Assembly (NCBI RefSeq): GCF_003634825.1
Contig: NZ_RBXD01000001.1
Location: 704,501-768,500 of the forward strand
Reading direction: 5' to 3'
DNA length: 64,000 bases
Origin: Flavobacterium sp. 123
Lineage (GTDB): Bacteria > Bacteroidota > Bacteroidia > Flavobacteriales > Flavobacteriaceae
In this document: one piece after another, positions 1-7,107 of the stretch
Position numbering within the stretch: the first letter of the stretch is position 1
Layout: every line of letters starts with the position of its first letter
Notes under the pieces: generated by a model
Told to the model about the DNA's origin: nothing
Databases searched by the model: none
What the model saw: the letters and a program-made list of their open reading frames with translations, nothing else
Program-made: the position numbers and the translations under genes

Positions 1-781
1 TCAACTGTATTCCATTATCCGTTGCACATCGGAATCCAAGGTTTTTTGAAGTATAATTTGCCTTTAGACTCGCTCTGAACGCATACCGCATAAAGGCAGC
101 ATAATTCATTAGATCCGTTGCATTGACAGAGCCACTTCCGCAAAATAAATTTTTATCGGTATCGGTATCTTTCCGAGATTCACCGGAAAGAAATATGCTA
201 TTGAAATCAGAAGTCCATTCCCAAACCAATCCATGCATATCATAAACACCCCAAAAGTTTTTAAAAGTATGCCCTACTGGATTAGAATAGGTTTTTGGTT
301 TTTCGTACCAAGACAAAATGTATTTATTAAATTCTTCTTTTGTACGCGCATCAATTCGTTTTTCATCAGCCATAGCCACATATTCCCATTCATCCATAGA
401 AGGCAATCGTTTTCCTTGACATTCGCAGTATTTTTTTGCTGTAAACCAAGAAACATTGGTTACAGGAGCATTACTCAAATTATTTTTGCCATAATTAAAA
501 TCACTTTCCCATTGTGACAAATAGCTTTTATCAGCAAAAAGTCCTTTAATTCTAGAGCGGCTATTCTCTGGATATTTTTTTAGAAAAGCTAAAAATTGTG
601 CATTTGTTACTGGATATACATCGATGTTAAAAGCATCAACCTTCACTGGTTTCTTACTTGTGGCTCCATAAAGGGGGACAAAATTCCCCCCTTTTATAGC
701 AACCATTTTGTTGTTTTGTGCTCTTAGTGATGTTGCTGTTAGCAATAGAAATGAGAACACGACTATTATCTTTTTTAACAT
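1..781 (-). CDS. nirV: NirV-like formylglycine-generating-enzyme fold protein (3' end outside window)
   Basis: The frame opens at ATG 779-781 and is still open at base 1, so at least 260 residues are visible and the stop lies outside. A signal peptide (MLKKIIVVFSFLLLTATSLRA) is followed by an FGE-sulfatase/SUMF1 domain: VYPVTNAQFLAF, RLPSMDEWEYVA, LVWEWTSD and the closing LGFRCA. NirV proteins of this fold accompany copper nitrite reductases in other denitrifiers, and nirK lies two genes upstream on the same strand; function is unknown. The two cysteines that make FGE an oxidase are absent: the aligned segment reads AAFMRYAFRASL, so a catalytic formylglycine role is unlikely. The nirV name rests on fold plus context. 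Confidence 0.72.
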   Translation of the reverse strand, partial: MLKKIIVVFSFLLLTATSLRAQNNKMVAIKGGNFVPLYGATSKKPVKVDAFNIDVYPVTNAQFLAFLKKYPENSRSRIKGLFADKSYLSQWESDFNYGKNNLSNAPVTNVSWFTAKKYCECQGKRLPSMDEWEYVAMADEKRIDARTKEEFNKYILSWYEKPKTYSNPVGHTFKNFWGVYDMHGLVWEWTSDFNSIFLSGESRKDTDTDKNLFCGSGSVNATDLMNYAAFMRYAFRASLKANYTSKNLGFRCATDNGIQL

Positions 782-805
782 GACTAATCGCTTTTAAACG
801 TATAT

Positions 806-1186
806 TTATTTTCTTTGAGCTTTTACCATCGCTGGTGTAACTACTGTTTTATTATTTCCCCAACTAGCGTAAACATAAGTAAATGCATCTGCTATTTGTT
901 GATCCGTCAATGTTGTTTGCGCAGGCATAGCACTATTGAATTTTTTACCATTTACAGTAATTGGACCTGTCAAACCTTTCACTACACCTTTAATGGCACG
1001 ATTGACATCTTTATTCAAATAATCAGATTTGGCCAATGGTGGAAAAGCTCCCGGAATACCTAGACCCGTAGCTTGATGACAGGCAATACATACCTTATCA
1101 TAAACAACTTTCCCTTTAGCCGCTTGTTGACTGTACCCTTGTAAAGTCAATCCCATCATTGCAATTACAAAAACATATTTTTTCAT
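806..1186 (-). CDS. small periplasmic c-type cytochrome, copy of the NirK cytochrome domain
   Basis: This 126-residue protein has an N-terminal signal peptide ending near GYSQQ and one haem-binding CIACH motif at about residues 33-37; the conserved AMPAQ stretch probably supplies the axial Met. From the haem motif to the last residue it closely matches the C-terminal domain of the neighbouring NirK, including [25 protein letters not shown] and the identical ending PAMVKAQRK. It follows nirK with a 27-base gap on the same strand, so cotranscription is likely. Inference: it donates electrons to NirK, or stands in for the fused domain. Class I cytochrome c assignment is firm; the partner is not proven. 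Confidence 0.88.
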   Translation of the reverse strand: MKKYVFVIAMMGLTLQGYSQQAAKGKVVYDKVCIACHQATGLGIPGAFPPLAKSDYLNKDVNRAIKGVVKGLTGPITVNGKKFNSAMPAQTTLTDQQIADAFTYVYASWGNNKTVVTPAMVKAQRK

Positions 1187-1213
1187 GATTTTAAAATTAA
1201 ATTATTGTTTGTA

Positions 1214-2671
1214 TTATTTTCTTTGAGCTTTTACCATTGCTGGAGATATTACTGTTTTATTATTTCCCCAACTGCTATAAACGTATGTTAATACATCTGC
1301 GATTTCATCATCGGTTAAGTTTTGACTAGGCATCACACTATTTATTTTTTTACCATTTACGGTAATTTCACCGCTTAACCCTTTTATAACTGTATGTATT
1401 GCTCTTTTAGGATCTGCATTTAAGAAATCTGATTTTGCCAATGGAGGAAATGCATTAGGCACCCCTTGTCCTTCGGATTGATGACAGGCATAACAAGTAG
1501 TTTCAAAAACAGCTTTACCAGCTTTAATTTGTTCAGGTACTGTTTTTACAACAGTTGATTTGGCCACTTTTGCTCCTTCTGGCATATTTTGAATAGTTCC
1601 TCCCTCTGGCAAATAAATTCCTTCCTGAGTAGTTCCTGAATAAATTTCTTTATTTTCATCACCAGTAACTTTAAGCATTCCCAAAGCTCCTTTGTTGAAA
1701 GCTCTAAAAATAGAGTGATCTACTAATATAAATGTCCCCGGAACATCTACTTTGAACTCAACAATAGCTGCACCACCTGCAGGTATTAATGTTGTTTGAA
1801 CATTTTTATTAATCATATCTCCACCTTCAATATGTACCTTATCAAAAATTTCGCCAATTACATGAAAAGAGGAAACTAAATTTGGACCACCATTACCCAT
1901 ATAAATACGAACGGTTTCCCCAACTTTTGCAGTTAATGCGTTATCTCCTGCAATTGCACCAACTTTACCATTAAAAACAACATAATCAGGTTCTTCTTTT
2001 ATGGCTTTGTTCATGTCAAAAGGTTGTAACCCTTGTTCTCCATAACTTCCTTTAGTGTAAAAATCCCCTTGCATCACGTAATATTCTTTGTCAACAGAAG
2101 GCAATCCTCCTTCTGGCTCAACTAATATTAATCCGTACATTCCGTTGGCAATGTGCATTCCTACTGGAGCTGTAGCACAGTGATATACATATAAACCTGG
2201 ATTTAATGTTTTGAAATTAAACACTTTTTCATGACCTGGTGCAACTACAGATGAGGCAGCTCCACCACCTTGTCCCGTTACAGCATGTAAATCGATATTA
2301 TGAGGTAATTTATTATCTGGATGATTTTTTAAGTGAAATTCTACTTCATCACCAACTCTGGTTCTTATAAAACTCCCTGGAACAGAACCACCAAAGGTCC
2401 AATAGATATATTTTGTTCCATCTACCATTTGACCTTCTTCTTCTTTGATTTCCATATTTACCACCAATTTCATTGCTGGTCGATCTCCTACGGGTTTTGG
2501 AACTAAAGGTGGTGCAGTAAGTTCCGCTTCTTTTTGACCTTCTACCTTAATGTCTTGGTAGTATTTTGCGTCTTTATCTTCTTTTTTGGAACAAGAAAAT
2601 AAACCAAAAATCATAAACAAAGTAATCGCAACTACTTTACTTTGTCTGCTTAAATTAATTGTAATTTTCAT
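1214..2671 (-). CDS. nirK: copper-containing nitrite reductase with fused C-terminal cytochrome c
   Basis: The enzyme reduces nitrite to nitric oxide in the cell envelope. The N-terminus looks like a lipoprotein signal (FGLFSC, Cys27). Two cupredoxin domains follow. Type 1 copper ligands are visible at His124 or nearby in LPHNIDLHA, at YHC (164-165), His173 and Met178; type 2 site residues include His129, His164 and His319 in LVDHS, with catalytic Asp127 and His270 (SSFHVIG). A class I cytochrome c domain with CYACH (393-397) occupies the last hundred residues, giving 485 residues against about 340-380 for unfused NirK. It heads a leftward group with the free cytochrome and the NirV-like gene. 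Palindromes upstream suggest NO or oxygen control. Confidence 0.96.
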   Translation of the reverse strand: MKITINLSRQSKVVAITLFMIFGLFSCSKKEDKDAKYYQDIKVEGQKEAELTAPPLVPKPVGDRPAMKLVVNMEIKEEEGQMVDGTKYIYWTFGGSVPGSFIRTRVGDEVEFHLKNHPDNKLPHNIDLHAVTGQGGGAASSVVAPGHEKVFNFKTLNPGLYVYHCATAPVGMHIANGMYGLILVEPEGGLPSVDKEYYVMQGDFYTKGSYGEQGLQPFDMNKAIKEEPDYVVFNGKVGAIAGDNALTAKVGETVRIYMGNGGPNLVSSFHVIGEIFDKVHIEGGDMINKNVQTTLIPAGGAAIVEFKVDVPGTFILVDHSIFRAFNKGALGMLKVTGDENKEIYSGTTQEGIYLPEGGTIQNMPEGAKVAKSTVVKTVPEQIKAGKAVFETTCYACHQSEGQGVPNAFPPLAKSDFLNADPKRAIHTVIKGLSGEITVNGKKINSVMPSQNLTDDEIADVLTYVYSSWGNNKTVISPAMVKAQRK

Positions 2672-2715
2672 AATTATCAGGTGTTAAATTTATCTTGATT
2701 TCATATTGTAAATAT

Positions 2716-2735
2716 AAAAGACAAAAATGTCTTTT
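2716..2735. promoter_or_regulatory. palindromic operator candidate upstream of nirK (AAAAGACA-N4-TGTCTTTT)
   Basis: A perfect 8-base inverted repeat with a 4-base centre sits 45 bases upstream of the nirK start. A weak -7-like element, TATATTTA, abuts it on the nirK strand (2709-2716), so a bound protein could block or recruit polymerase. The core GACA-N4-TGTC recurs before ric. The cognate factor is unknown; the Rrf2 protein encoded at 7108-7542 is the nearest candidate. Confidence 0.5.
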
Positions 2736-2738
2736 ATT

Positions 2739-2752
2739 ATGATATTTATCAT
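2739..2752. promoter_or_regulatory. FNR/CRP-like box (ATGAT-N4-ATCAT) upstream of nirK
   Basis: The sequence ATGATATTTATCAT is a perfect palindrome and differs from the classic FNR box TTGAT-N4-ATCAA only at its outer bases. It lies just upstream of the GACA-N4-TGTC palindrome, about 70 bases from the nirK start, a place suited to activation. Identical half-sites occur at 2981-2994 and 7051-7064. Confidence 0.45.
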
Positions 2753-2980
2753 ATTTAAATATTTTTATTAAGAACCTAGTCATGAAAGAACTTTAAACAT
2801 AAAATTGAAATCAAGGTTATTCTACAAAAAGAAATATACTTTAACAATTCCATAAATTTAAAAGAAACCAAATAAAATTTCAATACCGAAAACTTTATAA
2901 TCAAAACTGCTTTTTATAAATCTTAAGATAACTTGATTAGAAAATTATCTTTTTAATTTAAATCAAAAAAAGGTTAAAAT

Positions 2981-2994
2981 ATGATAAAAATCAT
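2981..2994. promoter_or_regulatory. FNR/CRP-like box (ATGAT-N4-ATCAT) in the nirK-ric gap
   Basis: ATGATAAAAATCAT has the same half-sites and spacing as the box at 2739-2752. It lies about 190 bases upstream of ric and 310 from nirK, so it could serve either gene or an unrecognised start site. Confidence 0.4.
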
Positions 2995-3107
2995 TTTCTG
3001 CATTTTTTTTTATTTGTAAAATTATAGTCAAATAAATATACGCTAAAATTTACACACCATACTGATTTTTAATAATTTAAAATAAAAATAAAATTATAAA
3101 TTTAATT

Positions 3108-3125
3108 AAGGACAAATTTGTCTTT
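3108..3125. promoter_or_regulatory. palindromic operator candidate upstream of ric (GACAAATTTGTC core)
   Basis: A perfect 12-base palindrome at 3111-3122 is extended by near-matching flanks and shares the GACA-N4-TGTC core of the nirK site. Its TTTG (3117-3120) could be the -33 element for the TATTTTTG box at 3142-3149, 21 bases downstream, so the operator would overlap the promoter. Confidence 0.5.
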
Positions 3126-3141
3126 TATTGAAAATAATGAT

Positions 3142-3149
3142 TATTTTTG
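3142..3149 (+). promoter_or_regulatory. Bacteroidetes-type -7 element for ric
   Basis: TATTTTTG fits TAnnTTTG and stands 32 bases before the ric start. It overlaps a perfect 17-base palindrome (3131-3147, AAAATAAT-g-ATTATTTT), which may be a further binding site or chance in AT-rich DNA. Confidence 0.5.
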
Positions 3150-3180
3150 TATTCATAAATTTTAATTATAATCAATCATT

Positions 3181-3912
3181 ATGGAAACTTTAGACAAAAT
3201 AACAATAGGTGAATATGTAGCAAAAGACTTCAGAACAGCAGCAATTTTTTCAAAATATGGAATTGATTTTTGCTGTCGAGGAAATCGAACAATTGAAGAA
3301 GCAACTAAAAAAAAAGACACCGATACCAAAGCAATAATGGAGCAAATCAATGCCGTATTAGCGACAAACAATAACAATACCATCGATTTCAATTCTTGGC
3401 CTCTAGACTTATTAGTAGACTACATCGAAAAAACACATCACCGCTATGTGGAAGAAAAAACGCAGGTTTTACTTCCCTTTTTAAATAAGTTATGCAAAGT
3501 ACACGGAGCAAACCATCCCGAGCTGTTTGAAATCAACGAATTATTTATAGGTTGTTCCGGTGAATTAGCACAGCACATGAAAAAAGAAGAACTTATTTTA
3601 TTCCCTTTTATAAAAAAAATGGTAAAAGCAAGTCTTTCAGATGAACTCATTACTCAACCTCATTTTGGAACTGTTGAAAACCCAATTGCCATGATGATGC
3701 ACGAACATGATGCTGAAGGCGAACGTTTCCGTAAGATTGCCCAGTTGACTAATAACTATACACCTGGTCCAGATGCCTGTAATACCTATCGAGTAACCTA
3801 CGCAATGTTAGAAGAATTTGAACAGGATTTACATAAACACATTCATTTAGAAAATAATATTTTGTTTCCCAAAGCAGCAAAATTAGAAAGACTATTCCTA
3901 CCAAAACAATAA
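3181..3912 (+). CDS. ric: iron-sulfur cluster repair di-iron protein (RIC/YtfE/ScdA)
   Basis: RIC proteins restore iron-sulfur clusters damaged by nitric oxide or oxidants, using a non-haem di-iron centre in the cytoplasm. Residues 8-60 form the ScdA-type N-terminal domain with its Cys-Cys pair (YGIDFCCRG). The rest is a hemerythrin-like four-helix bundle with metal-ligand histidines and acids in KTHHRYVEE, LAQHMKKEE, MMHEHDAEG and LHKHIHLENN. At 243 residues it is the full family length. It diverges from nirK, whose product makes NO, and sits 29 bases before nrdD, suggesting an NO and low-oxygen operon. A palindrome shared with nirK lies in its promoter. Confidence 0.95.
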   Translation: METLDKITIGEYVAKDFRTAAIFSKYGIDFCCRGNRTIEEATKKKDTDTKAIMEQINAVLATNNNNTIDFNSWPLDLLVDYIEKTHHRYVEEKTQVLLPFLNKLCKVHGANHPELFEINELFIGCSGELAQHMKKEELILFPFIKKMVKASLSDELITQPHFGTVENPIAMMMHEHDAEGERFRKIAQLTNNYTPGPDACNTYRVTYAMLEEFEQDLHKHIHLENNILFPKAAKLERLFLPKQ

Positions 3913-3941
3913 AATAATGTAACCTTAAATCATCAAATGCT

Positions 3942-6053
3942 ATGGAAAAATATGTGATAAAGAGAAACGGCGAATACAAACCTTTTGAAAGTTTCAAAAT
4001 AAAAGACGCCATTGAAAAAAGTTTCAATAGCGTCAGCCAAGCATTTGATGAAAGTTTATTTGATACAATTGTAGATGGCTTACAATCCAAAGAAACATGG
4101 GCAGTTGAAGAAATTCAGGATTTGATTGAAAAAGTGCTCTTTGAAAAACAGTATTTTGAAGTCATGCGTTCGTTTATGTTGTTCAGACACACCCGTAAAC
4201 TACAACGCGAGCACATTGAGGGTTTAAATGAAGACAGCACTTATGTGGACAGCACACAAACCATTGAAGAATATATTGAACAAACAGATTGGCGCATCAA
4301 TGCCAATGCGAATACCTCCTACTCTAATGCTGGCTTAGTCAATAATGTGGCTGGAAAAATCATTGCTAACTATTGGTTGGATAAAGTATATACCAAGCAA
4401 GAAGGATATGCGCACCGCAATGGCGATATTCACATTCATGATTTAGATTGTTTGACTGGCTATTGTGCTGGTTGGAGTTTGCGAGTTTTACTTAACGAAG
4501 GTTTCAACGGAATTCGCGGTCGTGTCGAGAGTAAAGCACCTTCTCATTTTAGAGAAGCTTTGGGACAAATGGCAAATTTTCTAGGAATTCTTCAAAGCGA
4601 ATGGGCAGGAGCGCAAGCCTTTAGCTCTTTCGACACCTATTTAGCTCCTTATGTTTTTAAAGATAACTTATCTTTTGACGATGTTCTGAAAGCCGTTCGA
4701 AGTTTTGTTTACAATTTGAATGTTCCAGCTCGTTGGGGCCAATCTCCTTTTACGAATATCACCTTAGACTGGGTTGTTCCCGAAGATTTGAAAGTACAGA
4801 TTCCAACGAAAAATGATTTGCATTTTTTTGAAAATACCAACAACGAAACTGTTTTGGCTAGAGCCAAAGAACGAGGTGTTAACAAACTAACCGATTTACG
4901 TTACGAACATTTTCAACAGGAAATGAACCTCATCAACAAAGCTTATTATACGGTAATGACAGAAGGCGATGCAAATGGTCAACCTTTTACTTTTCCAATT
5001 CCAACAGTAAATATTACCGAAGAATTTGACTGGGATGGAGAAAATACCAACTTGCTTTTTGAAAATACAGCAAAAATTGGTTCTTCTTATTTCCAAAATT
5101 TCATTGGTAGCCAATACGTTTTAGATGAAAATGGAAACAAAGAAGAAAATCCAAATGCTTATAAACCAAATGCCGTGCGTAGCATGTGCTGCCGTTTACA
5201 ACTTGATTTACGCGAATTATTAAAACGTGGTAATGGACTTTTTGGTAGTGCTGAAATGACAGGAAGTATTGGTGTGGTTACCATTAATATGGCGCGTTTG
5301 GGTTATTTATTCAAAGGCAATAAAACCGAATTATACAATCAATTAGACAAATTATTATACCTTTCTAAATCAACTTTAGAGAAAAAACGGGTGTTCATTC
5401 AAGAAATGTATGACCGCGGTTTATATCCTTATACCAAAAGATATTTAAAGCATTTCAGAAACCATTTTTCAACCATTGGGGTAAACGGAATGAACGAAAT
5501 GATTGTCAATTTCACCGAAAATAGAGATGTCATAACTTCTCCATCAGGAATTGAATTTGCTGCCGAAGTTTTAGATCATATTCGCAACCGAATGAAAGAA
5601 TTTCAAGAAGCTACTGGAAACTTATACAATCTGGAAGCAACTCCTGCCGAAGGAACTACGTATCGCTTTGCCAAAGAAGACAAAAAACGTTTTGCTGATA
5701 TTTACCAAGCGGGACATGAAAACAATATTTATTACACCAATAGTTCTCAAATTCCAGTAGACCATACCGAAGATCCTTTTGAAGCCTTGTATTTACAAGA
5801 TGAATTGCAATGTAAATATACCGGAGGAACTGTTTTACACTTGTACATGAGCGAAAAAATAAGCGCTCCAGAAGCTTGTAAACAATTTGTGAAGAAAGTA
5901 ATCTCAAATTTCAAATTGCCTTACATCACTGTCACACCAGTATTTAGCGTATGCCCCGTTCACGGTTATCTAAATGGAGAACACGAATACTGTCCAAAAT
6001 GTGATGATGCCATTATTGAAGAAAATCAAAAAAATTTAAAGTTGAGCAACTAG
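3942..6053 (+). CDS. nrdD: anaerobic ribonucleoside-triphosphate reductase, large chain lacking the glycyl-radical tail
   Basis: NrdD makes deoxynucleotides from ribonucleoside triphosphates without oxygen. An ATP-cone regulatory domain (IKRNGEYKPFESFKIKDAI) fills roughly residues 1-95 and the ten-stranded barrel follows, with NVPARWGQSPFTN typical of the family. The zinc site near the end is visible as Cys671, His674, Cys684 and Cys687. In ordinary NrdD the radical loop RVxGY follows this site within some tens of residues; here the chain stops at residue 703 without it. The missing tail is encoded by the next small gene at 6079-6243, in another frame, so the working enzyme should be a two-chain assembly activated by NrdG. 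Confidence 0.93.
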   Translation: MEKYVIKRNGEYKPFESFKIKDAIEKSFNSVSQAFDESLFDTIVDGLQSKETWAVEEIQDLIEKVLFEKQYFEVMRSFMLFRHTRKLQREHIEGLNEDSTYVDSTQTIEEYIEQTDWRINANANTSYSNAGLVNNVAGKIIANYWLDKVYTKQEGYAHRNGDIHIHDLDCLTGYCAGWSLRVLLNEGFNGIRGRVESKAPSHFREALGQMANFLGILQSEWAGAQAFSSFDTYLAPYVFKDNLSFDDVLKAVRSFVYNLNVPARWGQSPFTNITLDWVVPEDLKVQIPTKNDLHFFENTNNETVLARAKERGVNKLTDLRYEHFQQEMNLINKAYYTVMTEGDANGQPFTFPIPTVNITEEFDWDGENTNLLFENTAKIGSSYFQNFIGSQYVLDENGNKEENPNAYKPNAVRSMCCRLQLDLRELLKRGNGLFGSAEMTGSIGVVTINMARLGYLFKGNKTELYNQLDKLLYLSKSTLEKKRVFIQEMYDRGLYPYTKRYLKHFRNHFSTIGVNGMNEMIVNFTENRDVITSPSGIEFAAEVLDHIRNRMKEFQEATGNLYNLEATPAEGTTYRFAKEDKKRFADIYQAGHENNIYYTNSSQIPVDHTEDPFEALYLQDELQCKYTGGTVLHLYMSEKISAPEACKQFVKKVISNFKLPYITVTPVFSVCPVHGYLNGEHEYCPKCDDAIIEENQKNLKLSN

Positions 6054-6078
6054 ACTATAAATCTTAAACCAGAAAAAT

Positions 6079-6243
6079 ATGAAAACAACCACAAATCCGA
6101 TTTTAGAGCAAAAACAACATTTAAGAACCAAATGTCTTGTTTACACCCGTGTAATGGGATATCACAGACCCGTAGAAAGTTTCAATATTGGAAAAAAAGG
6201 AGAACACAGACAACGTACCCACTTCAATGAAGGAAAATGTTAG
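6079..6243 (+). CDS. detached glycyl-radical subunit of anaerobic ribonucleotide reductase
   Basis: A 54-codon gene starts 25 bases after the nrdD stop and overlaps the nrdG start by 17 bases. Its product contains TRVMGYHRPVESFNIGKKGE, which is the glycyl-radical segment that ends normal NrdD proteins; Gly27 in RVMGY is the expected radical residue. The upstream N-terminal part (MKTTTNPILEQKQHLRTKC) replaces the linker. The gene is not a simple readthrough product: it lies in a different frame from nrdD, with TAA at 6058-6060 in its own frame before the ATG. Inference: it docks into NrdD and carries the radical, much as GrcA (YfiD) supplies a spare radical domain to pyruvate formate-lyase. 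A Cys19 and terminal Cys54 are also present. Confidence 0.85.
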   Translation: MKTTTNPILEQKQHLRTKCLVYTRVMGYHRPVESFNIGKKGEHRQRTHFNEGKC

Positions 6244-6916
6244 CACTCCTATTTACAGCATAACTCCTTTTACTTTATTAGATTATGCACATAAATCAGC
6301 TTGCATTCTTTGGTTTGCAGGCTGTAATATGCGGTGTTTGTATTGTTATAATCCCGAAATTGTGAGGGGAAAAGGAAGTATTTCTTTCGAAAAAGCAATT
6401 GCTTTTCTTCAAACCCGAAAAAATTTACTCGATGCTGTCGTTTTTAGCGGAGGCGAATGTTTGTTGCATAAAAACATTCTGGAGCTAATTGTCGAAGTCA
6501 AAAAAATGGGTTTTTTAGTCAAAATTGACACGAACGGTTCCAAACCAACTATTTTGAAAGAACTTATTGAAAAACAGCTCCTTGATTATGTAGCATTAGA
6601 TTTCAAAGCATTACCATATCATTTTGAAAAAATCACACAATCGGAACTTTTTGAACCCTTTGAGAAATCATTACATTTACTCCTTAAAAGCCAAGTGAAA
6701 TTTGAAGTACGAACTACCGTTCATTCTGATTTAATCGATGAAAAAGTGGCTAGAATGATGGTTTGCTATTTAGAAAAAAACAATTACACTGGAAATTATT
6801 ACATTCAATATTTTAAAAATGATGTTGAAACCTTAGGTGATTTAGGATATTCTTCCCGAAATTTAAATCCGGAAACACTTTCAACAACTACAATTAAAGT
6901 CCACTTTAGAGGGTAA
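6227..6916 (+). CDS. nrdG: anaerobic ribonucleotide reductase activating protein (radical SAM)
   Basis: NrdG uses S-adenosylmethionine and a [4Fe-4S] cluster to place the glycyl radical on NrdD. The cluster motif is CNMRCLYC, followed by FSGGEC, a radical SAM glycine-rich motif. I choose ATG 6227 (229 residues, start MKENVSTPIYSITPF); an upstream TTG at 6188 would add 13 residues lying inside the glycyl-radical gene and with no family character. The 17-base overlap with that gene suggests translational coupling of activator and radical subunit, which fits a fixed ratio between them. It belongs to the presumed ric-nrdD-nrdG operon. Confidence 0.92.
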   Translation: MKENVSTPIYSITPFTLLDYAHKSACILWFAGCNMRCLYCYNPEIVRGKGSISFEKAIAFLQTRKNLLDAVVFSGGECLLHKNILELIVEVKKMGFLVKIDTNGSKPTILKELIEKQLLDYVALDFKALPYHFEKITQSELFEPFEKSLHLLLKSQVKFEVRTTVHSDLIDEKVARMMVCYLEKNNYTGNYYIQYFKNDVETLGDLGYSSRNLNPETLSTTTIKVHFRG

Positions 6917-6938
6917 TAACGACCATTACCTATGTATC

Positions 6939-7047
6939 ATGAAATTATTTTATAGCAAGCATTGGTTTACCCGCAGGGATTTTGATGTTACTTATCGGAA
7001 AAATCATTTATAAATCTAAATTTGCAGAAAACCAGGAGCTCGTTTAA
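6939..7047 (+). pseudogene. short membrane-protein ORF with apparent +1 frameshift
   Basis: From ATG 6939 the reading frame gives MKLF and then breaks. If one T of the TTTT run near 6948-6951 is skipped, a 35-residue product results: a short N-terminus, a hydrophobic span (IASIGLPAGILMLLIGKII) and a basic/acidic tail ending at TAA 7045-7047. The length, 109 bases, is one more than a multiple of three. It may be a decayed small membrane protein, a sequencing slip or chance. I do not recognise a family. Confidence 0.3.
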
Positions 7048-7050
7048 AGA

Positions 7051-7064
7051 ATGATAATAATCAT
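7051..7064. promoter_or_regulatory. FNR/CRP-like box (ATGAT-N4-ATCAT) upstream of the Rrf2 regulator
   Basis: ATGATAATAATCAT repeats the half-sites and spacing found at 2739-2752 and 2981-2994, 44 bases before the regulator's ATG. This links the regulator to the nirK-ric control region. Confidence 0.45.
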
Positions 7065-7107
7065 AATAGAATAGAACTTATTTCAATAAATTTGAAAAAA
7101 AATAACT

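Larger units (their letters stand above)
2672..3180. promoter_or_regulatory. nirK-ric divergent intergenic control region
   Basis: This 509-base, very AT-rich gap separates divergently transcribed nirK and ric. I see no credible gene in it. It holds two GACA-N4-TGTC palindromes, one near each gene (2716-2735 and 3108-3125), two ATGAT-N4-ATCAT palindromes (2739-2752 and 2981-2994), a perfect 8+1+8 palindrome at 3131-3147, and a TAnnTTTG element before ric. Each is listed separately where it matters. Confidence 0.7.

Noticed and set aside
274..517. Plus- and minus-strand short frames at the left edge
   Set aside because: They overlap the NirV-like coding sequence, which has a signal peptide and conserved FGE-fold blocks across the region.
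3749..4090. A 113-codon minus-strand frame over the ric-nrdD junction
   Set aside because: It opposes two clearly coding genes and matches no family.
6051..6060. Stop-codon readthrough or recoding joining nrdD to the radical segment
   Set aside because: The radical gene is in a different frame with its own TAA at 6058-6060, so readthrough alone cannot make one chain.
6188..6226. TTG start extending nrdG by 13 residues
   Set aside because: The extension lies in the glycyl-radical gene and carries no family sequence; ATG 6227 fits better.
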